Shown: positions 1-7,112 of the stretch, in pieces
Layout of the letters: the number at the start of each line of letters is the position of its first letter
How positions within the stretch are numbered: position 1 is the first letter of the stretch
Source: Shinella sp.
GTDB taxonomy: Bacteria; Pseudomonadota; Alphaproteobacteria; Rhizobiales; Rhizobiaceae
Reading direction: 5' to 3'
Length of the DNA: 33,990 nt
Assembly: GCA_003248775.1 (NCBI GenBank)
Contig: QFQX01000046.1
Span: forward strand, 1 to 33,990
Notes under the pieces: model-generated
Seen by the model: only the letters and a program-made list of their open reading frames with translations
What the model was told of the DNA's origin: nothing
The model's database searches: none
Translations under genes and position numbers: made by a program

Positions 1-253
1 TAATCCTACCCCCACAAACAAGTCAACACCAACTATCACAAAAATTACAAAAATTACTCAAACCATTGATCGGAAAAGACATTTAACACCGAGACGACAT
101 CTCCGACCCAAAACACACCAACAGAAGGCCGTCCGCACCTCACCGACACAAGACAAAAAACAAAGAGCCCTGAGGAAAGGCCCCTCAGAGGATTGTCGCT
201 TGAACGGAATGGCCCACTTGCTAGTGTCGGCGCGCATAAAAGAGGAGAAAATC
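1..253. other. A/C-rich gene-free leader region
   Basis: No convincing gene lies here. The first 60 bases contain a single G, and the plus strand stays rich in A and C to about 165, unlike the GC-rich coding DNA that follows. Two 9-bp copies of ACAAAAATT stand back to back at 38-46 and 47-55. A 6-bp hairpin (CTGAGG at 170-175, CCTCAG at 183-188) is followed, when read on the minus strand, by a T-rich stretch, so it could be a weak terminator for minus-strand transcripts. The region probably carries the promoter of the gene starting at 254, but I cannot point to clear -35/-10 boxes. The short minus-strand open frame at 58-303 has no recognisable features and I do not call it. Confidence 0.4.
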
Positions 254-1213
254 ATGCTGGTGCTGCACGAAACAGAAACTGCGGAAGCGCTGAAATGGGA
301 CAAGCTGACCGATGCGATCGAGCGGATGTTCCGCAGTCACTGCGTCACACCCGTTCGCCATCATCATGAAGTAGAAGTGCCCGGTGAGTCAGCGGCCACG
401 CTTCTGCTGATGCCAGCCTGGGTGCCTGGCGATTATATAGGTATCAAGCTGCTTTCGGTCTTCCCCGACAACCATCTGCGTGGTCTGCCCGCCATTTATG
501 GCAGCTATCTCCTTTCTTCGGGAAAGACCGGAAAGATGCTCGCCGTGGTCGATGGCGGCGAACTCACCGCCCGTCGCACAGCCGCAACGTCGGCTCTTGC
601 TGCCGGATACCTCGCGCGCGAGGATGCAAGCCAGCTCCTCGTTGTCGGCACTGGACGCCTTTCCCTCAATCTCATTCAGGCCCATTCGACAATGCGCCCC
701 ATAAAGAGTGTCAGGATCTGGGGCCGGAATCCCGCCAATGCGGAAAAGACCGTTGCGGATGCAAGGGAGATGGGTTTCGACGCCGCCGCCTGTACGGATC
801 TGGAAGCGGCAGCGCGAGAAGCCGACATCATTTCCTGCGCCACTCTTTCGAGCGAACCGCTGGTCCACGGTGCTTGGCTCAAACCCGGCGCGCACCTCGA
901 TCTCATCGGTGCGTTCAAGCCGACCATGCGGGAGAGTGACGACGAGGCGGTTCGGCGCGCAACCATCTTTGTCGACACGCGCGAAGGCGCCATGAGCGAG
1001 GCGGGCGATCTTCTGCAGCCTCTGAAGGCCGGGATCATTCGAGAAACGGATATCAAGGCCGACCTTTTCGACCTTGCGGCTGGCCGGCACCGGGGCCGCA
1101 CCGCAAATCACGAAATCACCCTGTTCAAATCGGTGGGCGCGGCGCTAGAGGACCTTGCCGGAGCCATCCTTGCCTATGAGACGGTGACCGCGCGCTTCAA
1201 GACGGAAACCTGA
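254..1213 (+). CDS. Ornithine cyclodeaminase/mu-crystallin family NAD(P)-dependent oxidoreductase
   Basis: 319 residues from the ATG at 254, chosen because AGAGGAG (241-247) is a good ribosome binding site; an in-frame ATG at 200 has none. The family folds into a substrate/dimer domain plus a Rossmann domain. The Rossmann glycine motif VGTGRL is at residues 131-136. Lys65 and Arg108 (in ELTARRTAA) match the substrate-carboxylate-binding Lys and Arg of the family. The catalytic-Asp segment is atypical: residues read HLDLIGAF rather than the GxDCPGKTEL-like stretch of true ornithine cyclodeaminases. An imine reductase (delta1-pyrroline-2-carboxylate reductase-like) or amino-acid dehydrogenase role is therefore at least as likely as cyclodeamination. 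The family is sure; the substrate is not. The stop codon overlaps the start of hrpB by one base, so the two are probably co-translated. Confidence 0.8.
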   Translation: MLVLHETETAEALKWDKLTDAIERMFRSHCVTPVRHHHEVEVPGESAATLLLMPAWVPGDYIGIKLLSVFPDNHLRGLPAIYGSYLLSSGKTGKMLAVVDGGELTARRTAATSALAAGYLAREDASQLLVVGTGRLSLNLIQAHSTMRPIKSVRIWGRNPANAEKTVADAREMGFDAAACTDLEAAAREADIISCATLSSEPLVHGAWLKPGAHLDLIGAFKPTMRESDDEAVRRATIFVDTREGAMSEAGDLLQPLKAGIIRETDIKADLFDLAAGRHRGRTANHEITLFKSVGAALEDLAGAILAYETVTARFKTET

Positions 1214-3675
1214 TGCCATTCAATCTACCCAGCCTCCCGGTCTCGGAAAAGCTTGCCGATCTGGCTGAAGCGCTCACCCGGGAGAACCGCGCCATCCTTT
1301 CTGCCCCTCCGGGAGCGGGCAAGACCACGCTCGTGCCAATCCATCTTCTGGACCAGCCCTGGCGGGGGGACGGCCGTATCATCCTGCTCGAACCGCGTCG
1401 TCTCGCGGCACGGGCGGCGGCAAGCCGGATGGCAAGCCTCATCGGCGAAAGCGTTGGGGAAACCGTCGGCTATCGCATGCGGCTCGACAATCGCGTCTCG
1501 ACACGCACTCGGATCGAGGTGGTGACGGAGGGCGTCTTCGCTCGTATGATCCTCGAGGATCCCGAACTCGAAGGCATCGCTGCGGTCCTGTTCGACGAAT
1601 TCCATGAAAGATCACTCGATGCGGATTTCGGTCTGGCGCTGGCGCTCGACGCGCAGGTCGCGTTAAGGCCCGACCTCAGGATCCTCGTGATGTCAGCGAC
1701 CCTCGACATCGAGCGTGTCGCGACCCTTCTCGACAATCCACCCGTGATCGTCAGCGAAGGACGAAGCTTTCCGATCGACATCCGCCATCAGGACAGGCCG
1801 GGCGGCACACGCATCGAGGATGCCGTCACCTCGACCATCACCGCTGCGCTCGACCAGGATACCGGATCGATCCTCGCCTTCCTGCCGGGACAGGCGGAGA
1901 TCCGCCGCGTGGCCGAACGCCTCGACGGCAAGGTCTCTTCTTCGACCCATGTCGTTCCGCTTTACGGAAACCTCTCGCAGAAGGAACAGGACGAGGCGAT
2001 CCGGCCGACCGCGCCCGGCACGCGGAAGGTGGTGCTGGCGACCTCCATCGCCGAGACATCCATTACCATCGATGGCGTCAGGATCGTCATCGACAGCGGA
2101 CTTCAGCGCCTGCCGGTTTTCGAACCGTCCACCGGCATTACACGGCTTGAAACGGTCAGGGTTTCGCGCGCCTCCGCCGACCAGCGCGCCGGCCGCGCAG
2201 GACGAACGGAACCCGGTATCGCCATCCGGCTGTGGCATCAGGGGCAAACGACTGCGCTCCCGGCATTTACGCCACCGGAGATCCTTGCAAGCGATCTTTC
2301 CAACCTCGTTCTCGACATGGCGCATTGGGGCGTTCTGGAGCCGGATGGCCTGCGCTTCATCGATCCGCCGCCAGTTGCTGCCTGGAACGAGGCGAAGAAC
2401 CTCCTGCAGATGCTGGGTGCGCTGGACAAGACCGGAGCGCTTACTGCCAAGGGGCGTACGATGCGTGATCTCGCCCTGCCAGCGCGGCTTTCCGCCATGG
2501 TGCTTGCTGCTGCGGAGAATGGGCAGGCCGCGGAGGCTACGCGTCTTGCCGTGCTTCTCACCGAACAAGGGCTCGGTGGCTCCAGCCTCGATCTGGAAGA
2601 ACGCCTGCGCCGCTTCGAGCAGGAGAAGGGCGAACGTGCTTCGGGAGCCCGCAAACTTGCCGAAAGAATCGCCGGCAGCCTGCGCAGCACGGGGCCTCAA
2701 GGTGCACGTACGACCGCCGGTCGCCTGCTGATCCATGCCTATCCCGACCGGATCGCCCTTTCCCGAGGTCAGCGGGGGCGTTTCGTCATGGCGAACGGCC
2801 GTGGCGCCGAGATAGAGGAAACCGAACGGCTTGCCGGTTCGCAGATGCTGGTGATCGCCGACCTGACCGGCCAGGCGGCGCGAGGCCGGGTGCTGGCAGC
2901 CGCCGAAATCCGTCGCGACGACGTCGAGGAACTGATGCCCGAGGCTATCCGTACCTCGGACGAGTGCTTCTTCGATCCGGCCAGCCGTCAGGTGCGGGCC
3001 CGGCGGTCCACACGGCTTGGCGCCATCGTATTCGACGAGACACCTCTTCCCAAGCCTGCCGGAGCGGAAGCCGCCCGGGCGCTTGCCGATGGGATCAGGC
3101 AGCTTGGACTATCCGTCCTGCCCTTTTCCAAGGCCGGCGAGCAATTGCGGCAGCGCATCGGCTTCCTTCACCGCAGCATCGGCGAGCCGTGGCCGGATAT
3201 CGGAGACGAGGCCCTTCTCGCCCGCCTTGCCGACTGGTTCACTCCGTTCCAGACCAATGTCCGTGGTATTGACGATATCGCGCCGGGCTCGCTTTTCGAC
3301 GGACTGATGTCACTTGTTCCGCACGAGGCGCAACGCGATCTTGAGAAGCTGGCGCCGACACACTTCACCGCACCGACCGGGCAGAGCCACCCCATCCGCT
3401 ACAACGGAAACGAGCCGACGCTCGCAATCCGGGTGCAGGAGTTGTTCGGCCTGAAATCCCACCCGGCGGTTGGCGGCGGCAGGCTGCCGCTCTTACTGGA
3501 GCTGACTTCGCCGGCGCACCGGCCGATCCAGACCACGCGGGATCTGCCGGGTTTCTGGGCCGGATCCTGGAAAGACGTCCGCAGTGACATGCGTGGGCGT
3601 TATCCGAAACACCCCTGGCCGGAAAACCCGGCCGATGCAGCACCGACGACACGCGCAAAGCCTCGTGGTACGTGA
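1213..3675 (+). CDS. hrpB: ATP-dependent helicase HrpB
   Basis: 820 residues, the usual HrpB size. It is a superfamily 2 DEAH/RHA-type RNA helicase of the cytoplasm. Visible motifs: Walker A GAGKTT at 34-39, motif II DEFH at 128-131, motif III SAT at 161-163, and motif VI QRAGRAGR at 324-331. The second half carries the helicase-associated region and the HrpB-specific C-terminal domain, ending in the characteristic DVRSDMRGRYPKHPWPENP segment. Its ATG shares one base with the previous stop codon (TGATG), which suggests coupled translation. In bacteria HrpB is non-essential and its substrate RNA is poorly defined; some relatives affect mRNA processing. Identification is certain, physiological role uncertain. 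Confidence 0.95.
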   Translation: MPFNLPSLPVSEKLADLAEALTRENRAILSAPPGAGKTTLVPIHLLDQPWRGDGRIILLEPRRLAARAAASRMASLIGESVGETVGYRMRLDNRVSTRTRIEVVTEGVFARMILEDPELEGIAAVLFDEFHERSLDADFGLALALDAQVALRPDLRILVMSATLDIERVATLLDNPPVIVSEGRSFPIDIRHQDRPGGTRIEDAVTSTITAALDQDTGSILAFLPGQAEIRRVAERLDGKVSSSTHVVPLYGNLSQKEQDEAIRPTAPGTRKVVLATSIAETSITIDGVRIVIDSGLQRLPVFEPSTGITRLETVRVSRASADQRAGRAGRTEPGIAIRLWHQGQTTALPAFTPPEILASDLSNLVLDMAHWGVLEPDGLRFIDPPPVAAWNEAKNLLQMLGALDKTGALTAKGRTMRDLALPARLSAMVLAAAENGQAAEATRLAVLLTEQGLGGSSLDLEERLRRFEQEKGERASGARKLAERIAGSLRSTGPQGARTTAGRLLIHAYPDRIALSRGQRGRFVMANGRGAEIEETERLAGSQMLVIADLTGQAARGRVLAAAEIRRDDVEELMPEAIRTSDECFFDPASRQVRARRSTRLGAIVFDETPLPKPAGAEAARALADGIRQLGLSVLPFSKAGEQLRQRIGFLHRSIGEPWPDIGDEALLARLADWFTPFQTNVRGIDDIAPGSLFDGLMSLVPHEAQRDLEKLAPTHFTAPTGQSHPIRYNGNEPTLAIRVQELFGLKSHPAVGGGRLPLLLELTSPAHRPIQTTRDLPGFWAGSWKDVRSDMRGRYPKHPWPENPADAAPTTRAKPRGT

Positions 3676-3705
3676 CGCCGTGATAGAGCAAAGGAGAGGC
3701 CCTGC

Positions 3706-5010
3706 ATGATAAAGTCGACGCAGGATGTGGCGAGACATTTCGGACCCTCGAGCCGGAGGTTAAGGTTGCAGACGCTGGTGCGCCTGCGCTGGCTGGCGGT
3801 GGCGGGACAAGGCATCACGGTCTTCATCGTCGCCTTCCTCCTGGAATATCCGCTGCCATTCACCACGAGCCTGGCGTTGATCGGAGCGCTCGCGGCGGCA
3901 AACTTCCTGTTGTCCGTCACCTTCCCGCCGACTTACCGGCTGGAGCCGCTCGCCGCGTTCGCCGTGCTCGGGCTTGATCTGTTCCAGCTCGCGGCCCTGC
4001 TCTTCATCACCGGCGGGCTCGCCAATCCGTTTGCGCCGCTGATCTGCGTTCCGGTGATCATCTCGTTTGCCTCCCAGCCGCGGGGGCTTTCGATTGCGCT
4101 CCTGGTGTTCGCGCTGTTTTTCATTACCGCGCTGGCGTTCACGCCCTATCCCCTGCCCTGGCATAGCGGCGAGACCCTGCCGACCCATCCCGTCATGCAG
4201 CTCGGCATCTGGTTATCCATCACCTCGATGATGACGTTTGCGGCTTTCTATGCCTATCGTGTCTCGCAAGAGGCGGCGCTGCTTGCCGACGCGCTTTCGG
4301 CGACCGAGCTGATCCTGCAGCGGGAAAAGCATCTCTCGCAGCTCGATGGCCTTGCCGCCGCCGCGGCCCATGAACTCGGCACTCCACTTGCAACGATCAG
4401 TGTCGTCGCCAAGGAGATGGAGCGCGAACTGGGGAATGACGAGCGCTTCGGCGAAGACGTGCAGCTCCTGCGCAGCCAGAGCGAGCGCTGCCGCGACATC
4501 CTGCGCCGGCTGACGAGCCTGCCCTCGGAAAACGAGGAACACATGCGGCGCCTGCCGCTTTCCTCGATGATCGAGGAAGTGCTGGCACCGAACAGGGAGT
4601 TCGGCGTCAAGCTGGAGCTGGTGGAGAAATCGGACCGGTCGAAGGAACCCATCGGGGTTCGCAACGCCGGCATTCTCTACGGTCTCGGTAACCTCGTTGA
4701 AAACGCCATCGATTTCGCCCGCGACAAGGTGACCGTCACCGTGGAACACGACGCCTCGAAGGTGGTCATCACGATCGAGGACGACGGTGAAGGTTATTCC
4801 GCCGACGTTCTGCAACGCATCGGCGAGCCCTATGTGACAAGCCGGCAGCGCGATGACAAGGCAGGCGGGCTGGGCCTCGGCCTGTTCATCGCCAAGACGC
4901 TGCTCGAACGATCCGGCGCAACGCTCCGGTTTGAAAACGGCGGCCCGGACCGGCCGGGCGCGCGCGTCAGAATCGTGTGGCCACGCGGCCTGATGGACGC
5001 AGGGCGCTGA
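3706..5010 (+). CDS. actS: Redox-sensing sensor histidine kinase ActS (RegB/PrrB family)
   Basis: 434-residue inner-membrane kinase with about six N-terminal membrane segments (residues 28-185). The quinone-site heptapeptide GGLANPF is at 103-109, as in RegB. The phospho-acceptor is His222 in AAAHELGTPLA. Cys262 lies exactly 40 residues downstream, the spacing of the redox-active cysteine (His225/Cys265) in Rhodobacter RegB. ATPase motifs follow: an N box in NLVENAIDFA, DDGEGYS, and GLGLGLFIAKTL. The start is backed by AAGGAG at 3691-3696. It should phosphorylate ActR, encoded next, in response to quinone or thiol redox state; in rhizobia the pair controls acid tolerance, CO2 fixation and nitrogen or respiratory genes. 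The sensory residues are intact, so I expect a working sensor. Confidence 0.93.
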   Translation: MIKSTQDVARHFGPSSRRLRLQTLVRLRWLAVAGQGITVFIVAFLLEYPLPFTTSLALIGALAAANFLLSVTFPPTYRLEPLAAFAVLGLDLFQLAALLFITGGLANPFAPLICVPVIISFASQPRGLSIALLVFALFFITALAFTPYPLPWHSGETLPTHPVMQLGIWLSITSMMTFAAFYAYRVSQEAALLADALSATELILQREKHLSQLDGLAAAAAHELGTPLATISVVAKEMERELGNDERFGEDVQLLRSQSERCRDILRRLTSLPSENEEHMRRLPLSSMIEEVLAPNREFGVKLELVEKSDRSKEPIGVRNAGILYGLGNLVENAIDFARDKVTVTVEHDASKVVITIEDDGEGYSADVLQRIGEPYVTSRQRDDKAGGLGLGLFIAKTLLERSGATLRFENGGPDRPGARVRIVWPRGLMDAGR

Positions 5011-5088
5011 AATGACTTTACCCGCCCGTCATAAGTGGCCATAACCGGACAAGAATATGAACAGAATGCCCCGCAGGGATGGCAGACC

Positions 5089-5679
5089 ATGACAGAATTC
5101 GCTTCATCCGGCTCGAAGAGCGACATCGCAACCAATATCGATGAAAGCATCGGCCCCGATCCGAGCCTGCTAATCGTCGATGACGATGCTCCCTTCCTCC
5201 GCCGTCTGGCGCGCGCCATGGAATCCCGCGGCTTCGCCGTCGACATGGCTGCTTCCGTTGCGGAAGGCATTGCCAAGTCGAAGGCCACGCCGCCGAAATA
5301 TGCAGTGATCGACCTGAGGCTCGGCGACGGCAACGGTCTCGATGTGATCGAGGCCATCCGAGAGAAGCGAAGCGACACCCGGATCGTGGTCCTGACCGGC
5401 TACGGCAACATAGCAACCGCTGTGACGGCGGTGAAGCTCGGCGCGCTGGATTATCTCTCCAAGCCTGCCGATGCCGACGACATCTTCCTGGCGCTGACTC
5501 AGCGTCCGGGCGAAAAGGCCGAAGTGCCGGAAAACCCGATGTCGGCCGACCGGGTGCGCTGGGAACATATCCAGCGCGTCTATGAAAGCTGCGACCGCAA
5601 TGTCTCGGAAACGGCCAGGCGCCTCAACATGCATCGCCGCACGCTGCAGCGCATTCTCGCCAAACGTGCGCCAAAATAA
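5089..5679 (+). CDS. actR: Response regulator ActR (RegA/PrrA family)
   Basis: 196 residues from the ATG at 5089, preceded by AGGGAT at 5075-5080. A longer in-frame form from GTG 5035 lacks a ribosome binding site and the extra residues do not look conserved. The receiver domain has the acidic cluster DDD at 31-33 and the phospho-acceptor Asp75 in VIDLRLGDG. It is followed by the proline-containing linker and the Fis-type helix-turn-helix with the family-typical stretch ETARRLNMHRRTLQRILAKR near the C-terminus. It binds DNA as the partner of ActS, 78 bp upstream. It ends only 12 bp from the convergent mmcB stop, with no visible terminator between them. Confidence 0.94.
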   Translation: MTEFASSGSKSDIATNIDESIGPDPSLLIVDDDAPFLRRLARAMESRGFAVDMAASVAEGIAKSKATPPKYAVIDLRLGDGNGLDVIEAIREKRSDTRIVVLTGYGNIATAVTAVKLGALDYLSKPADADDIFLALTQRPGEKAEVPENPMSADRVRWEHIQRVYESCDRNVSETARRLNMHRRTLQRILAKRAPK

Positions 5680-5691
5680 GACAATCCGGTA

Positions 5692-6177
5692 TTAGTCGGT
5701 CGCGGGGGTTCTCGCGGCCCATTCCGCCATCATCAGCCGCTGGGCTGCGGTGCGCGAGAAATTCAGGGTGACCGCCTTGCGCGTCGCCGGCGGCAACCTG
5801 TGTTCCGGCGCCTCGCGCAACAGATGCGCTCCGTAACCATCCGAGACAAGAAGCCCGCAATCCTCCGGGAATATGTCGAGCGGCACCTCGCCGTGGGTCG
5901 CGAAGAACAGTCGGTCACAGTAATTTCTATACTCCGGCCATTTGCGGTCGACGCGAAAATCCTCGATCGAGGATTTGATCTCGATGATCCAGATCTCGCC
6001 CTTGTCCGTCAGGCCGACCAGATCGGCCCTGCGGCCATTGGCGAGCGACATTTCCGGAAGCAGAGCCAGCCGCATCTCGTTCAGCAGCACCTGCACACCG
6101 CGACGCACCAGCATGGCGCGGTCGGACTGGCGTCCATCGATTAAGGGGTTGTTAACGGCAACAGAAACAATCGTCAT
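5692..6177 (-). CDS. mmcB: MmcB-family DNA repair protein (predicted PD-(D/E)xK nuclease)
   Basis: 161 residues from the ATG at 6177, where similarity to rhizobial relatives begins (MTIVSVAVNNPL); an in-frame ATG at 6231 would add 18 unlike residues. Restriction-endonuclease-like core: Glu42, Asp52 in GRRADLVGL, and Glu66-x-Lys68 in IIEIKSS, the PD-(D/E)xK arrangement. In Caulobacter mmcB is an SOS-regulated gene needed for mitomycin C resistance. I searched the upstream region for an alphaproteobacterial LexA box (GTTC-N7-GTTC) and saw none, so SOS control here is unproven. It is divergent from the L,D-transpeptidase gene and convergent with actR. No strong ribosome binding site precedes either start. 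Confidence 0.85.
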   Translation of the reverse strand: MTIVSVAVNNPLIDGRQSDRAMLVRRGVQVLLNEMRLALLPEMSLANGRRADLVGLTDKGEIWIIEIKSSIEDFRVDRKWPEYRNYCDRLFFATHGEVPLDIFPEDCGLLVSDGYGAHLLREAPEHRLPPATRKAVTLNFSRTAAQRLMMAEWAARTPATD

Positions 6178-6356
6178 GTATAAGCCCGGCCTGTCCTTGC
6201 GGCATGTTGCAAAAAAGCAATGCGGAGTCATTTTGCATTGCCGAAGTCCCGTGGTCCTTCCGCGCTACTTGCCAAGGCGAACTTAATCAAAAATAAACCA
6301 TAAACAAAGATGGTTGAGCCCACCATCTCTCAGCTTGAACCCTACGAGACATCCCT
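6178..6356. promoter_or_regulatory. Divergent mmcB / L,D-transpeptidase control region with two nested inverted repeats
   Basis: GCAATGC (6217-6223) and GCATTGC (6235-6241) form a 7-bp inverted repeat. TGCAAAA (6208-6214) and TTTTGCA (6232-6238) form another, sharing the same right-hand side. The two cannot pair simultaneously, which suggests a protein-binding site or alternative structures. The right part, 6285-6320, is AT-rich and likely holds the transpeptidase promoter. No consensus boxes could be assigned with confidence. Confidence 0.35.
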
Positions 6357-7040
6357 ATGCGCCTTCGCAATGCATTGACCGTGTTCGGCCTTGTCGCAAC
6401 ACTCGGCCTCGCCGGCTGCACAACCACCTCCACGACGACCACCCCTTCCGAAGAACCGAAGGAAGCCGCCGAAGCCACCACCACCAAGATCTTCAGCGAC
6501 TCCTATGGCAGCGTGACCGATGCCGGCTTCGCTCTCCCGGCCATCCCGATCAGCCGCGTGGACAAGAAGTTCCATCGCCAGATCGTTGAATATTCTACCA
6601 CGGAAAAGCCCGGTACGATCGTCGTAAACACCCGCGAACGCTTCCTTTACTACGTGATGCCGAACGGCAAGGCCGTCCGCTATGGTATCGGCGTCGGCAA
6701 GCAGGGTTTTGCATGGCAGGGCGAAGCCTACATCGCCTGGAAACAGGAATGGCCAACGTGGCATCCGCCGAAGGAAATGGCCGAACGCAAGCCGGAAGTC
6801 GCCAAATATGTCGAGGCAGGCATGGGGCCAAGCCTTAGCAATCCGCTTGGTGCGCGCGCCATGTATCTTTTCGACGACAAGGGCCGCGATACATTGTTCC
6901 GCCTGCACGGAACGCCGGAATGGGCCTCCATCGGCACTGCAGCCTCGTCGGGCTGCATTCGCCTGATCAACCAGGACGTCATCGATCTCTATAATCGCGT
7001 CCGTCCCGGCAAGAGCGCTCGCGTCGTCGTCCAGCAGTAA
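6357..7040 (+). CDS. L,D-transpeptidase (YkuD domain) lipoprotein
   Basis: 227 residues. A lipoprotein signal peptide ends in the lipobox L18-A19-G20-C21, so the protein should be lipid-anchored on the periplasmic side. After a Thr-rich linker (22-45) the YkuD domain runs from about 85 to 225. It contains RLHGTPE (His184-Gly185) and the catalytic SSGCIRL with Cys200. Such enzymes make 3-3 peptidoglycan crosslinks, which are abundant in Rhizobiales, or attach proteins to peptidoglycan. The gene stands alone and ends at a strong intrinsic terminator (7062-7094). Which reaction it performs cannot be read from sequence. Confidence 0.93.
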   Translation: MRLRNALTVFGLVATLGLAGCTTTSTTTTPSEEPKEAAEATTTKIFSDSYGSVTDAGFALPAIPISRVDKKFHRQIVEYSTTEKPGTIVVNTRERFLYYVMPNGKAVRYGIGVGKQGFAWQGEAYIAWKQEWPTWHPPKEMAERKPEVAKYVEAGMGPSLSNPLGARAMYLFDDKGRDTLFRLHGTPEWASIGTAASSGCIRLINQDVIDLYNRVRPGKSARVVVQQ

Positions 7041-7061
7041 GCTTCATCGACCTCATCAGAC

Positions 7062-7094
7062 AAAAAAGCCGCCGGGACCACCGGCGGCTTTTTT
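7062..7094. terminator. Bidirectional intrinsic terminator between the L,D-transpeptidase gene and glcB
   Basis: Perfect 14-bp inverted repeat: AAAAAAGCCGCCGG (7062-7075) and CCGGCGGCTTTTTT (7081-7094), with a 5-base loop. It has a GC-rich stem and a T-run on both strands, between two convergent stop codons, so it should end both transcripts. Confidence 0.95.
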
Positions 7095-7112
7095 GTTGGG
7101 CTTCAGCCGATC

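Noticed and set aside
170..188. Terminator hairpin at the start of the window
   Set aside because: Only a 6-bp stem, and the T-run follows only on the minus strand, where no gene lies upstream. Kept as a remark, not a feature.
5680..5691. Terminator between convergent actR and mmcB
   Set aside because: The 12-bp gap and its flanks contain no hairpin with a T-run.
6178..6356. LexA/SOS box upstream of mmcB
   Set aside because: No GTTC-N7-GTTC or its complement could be found, although Caulobacter mmcB is SOS-regulated.
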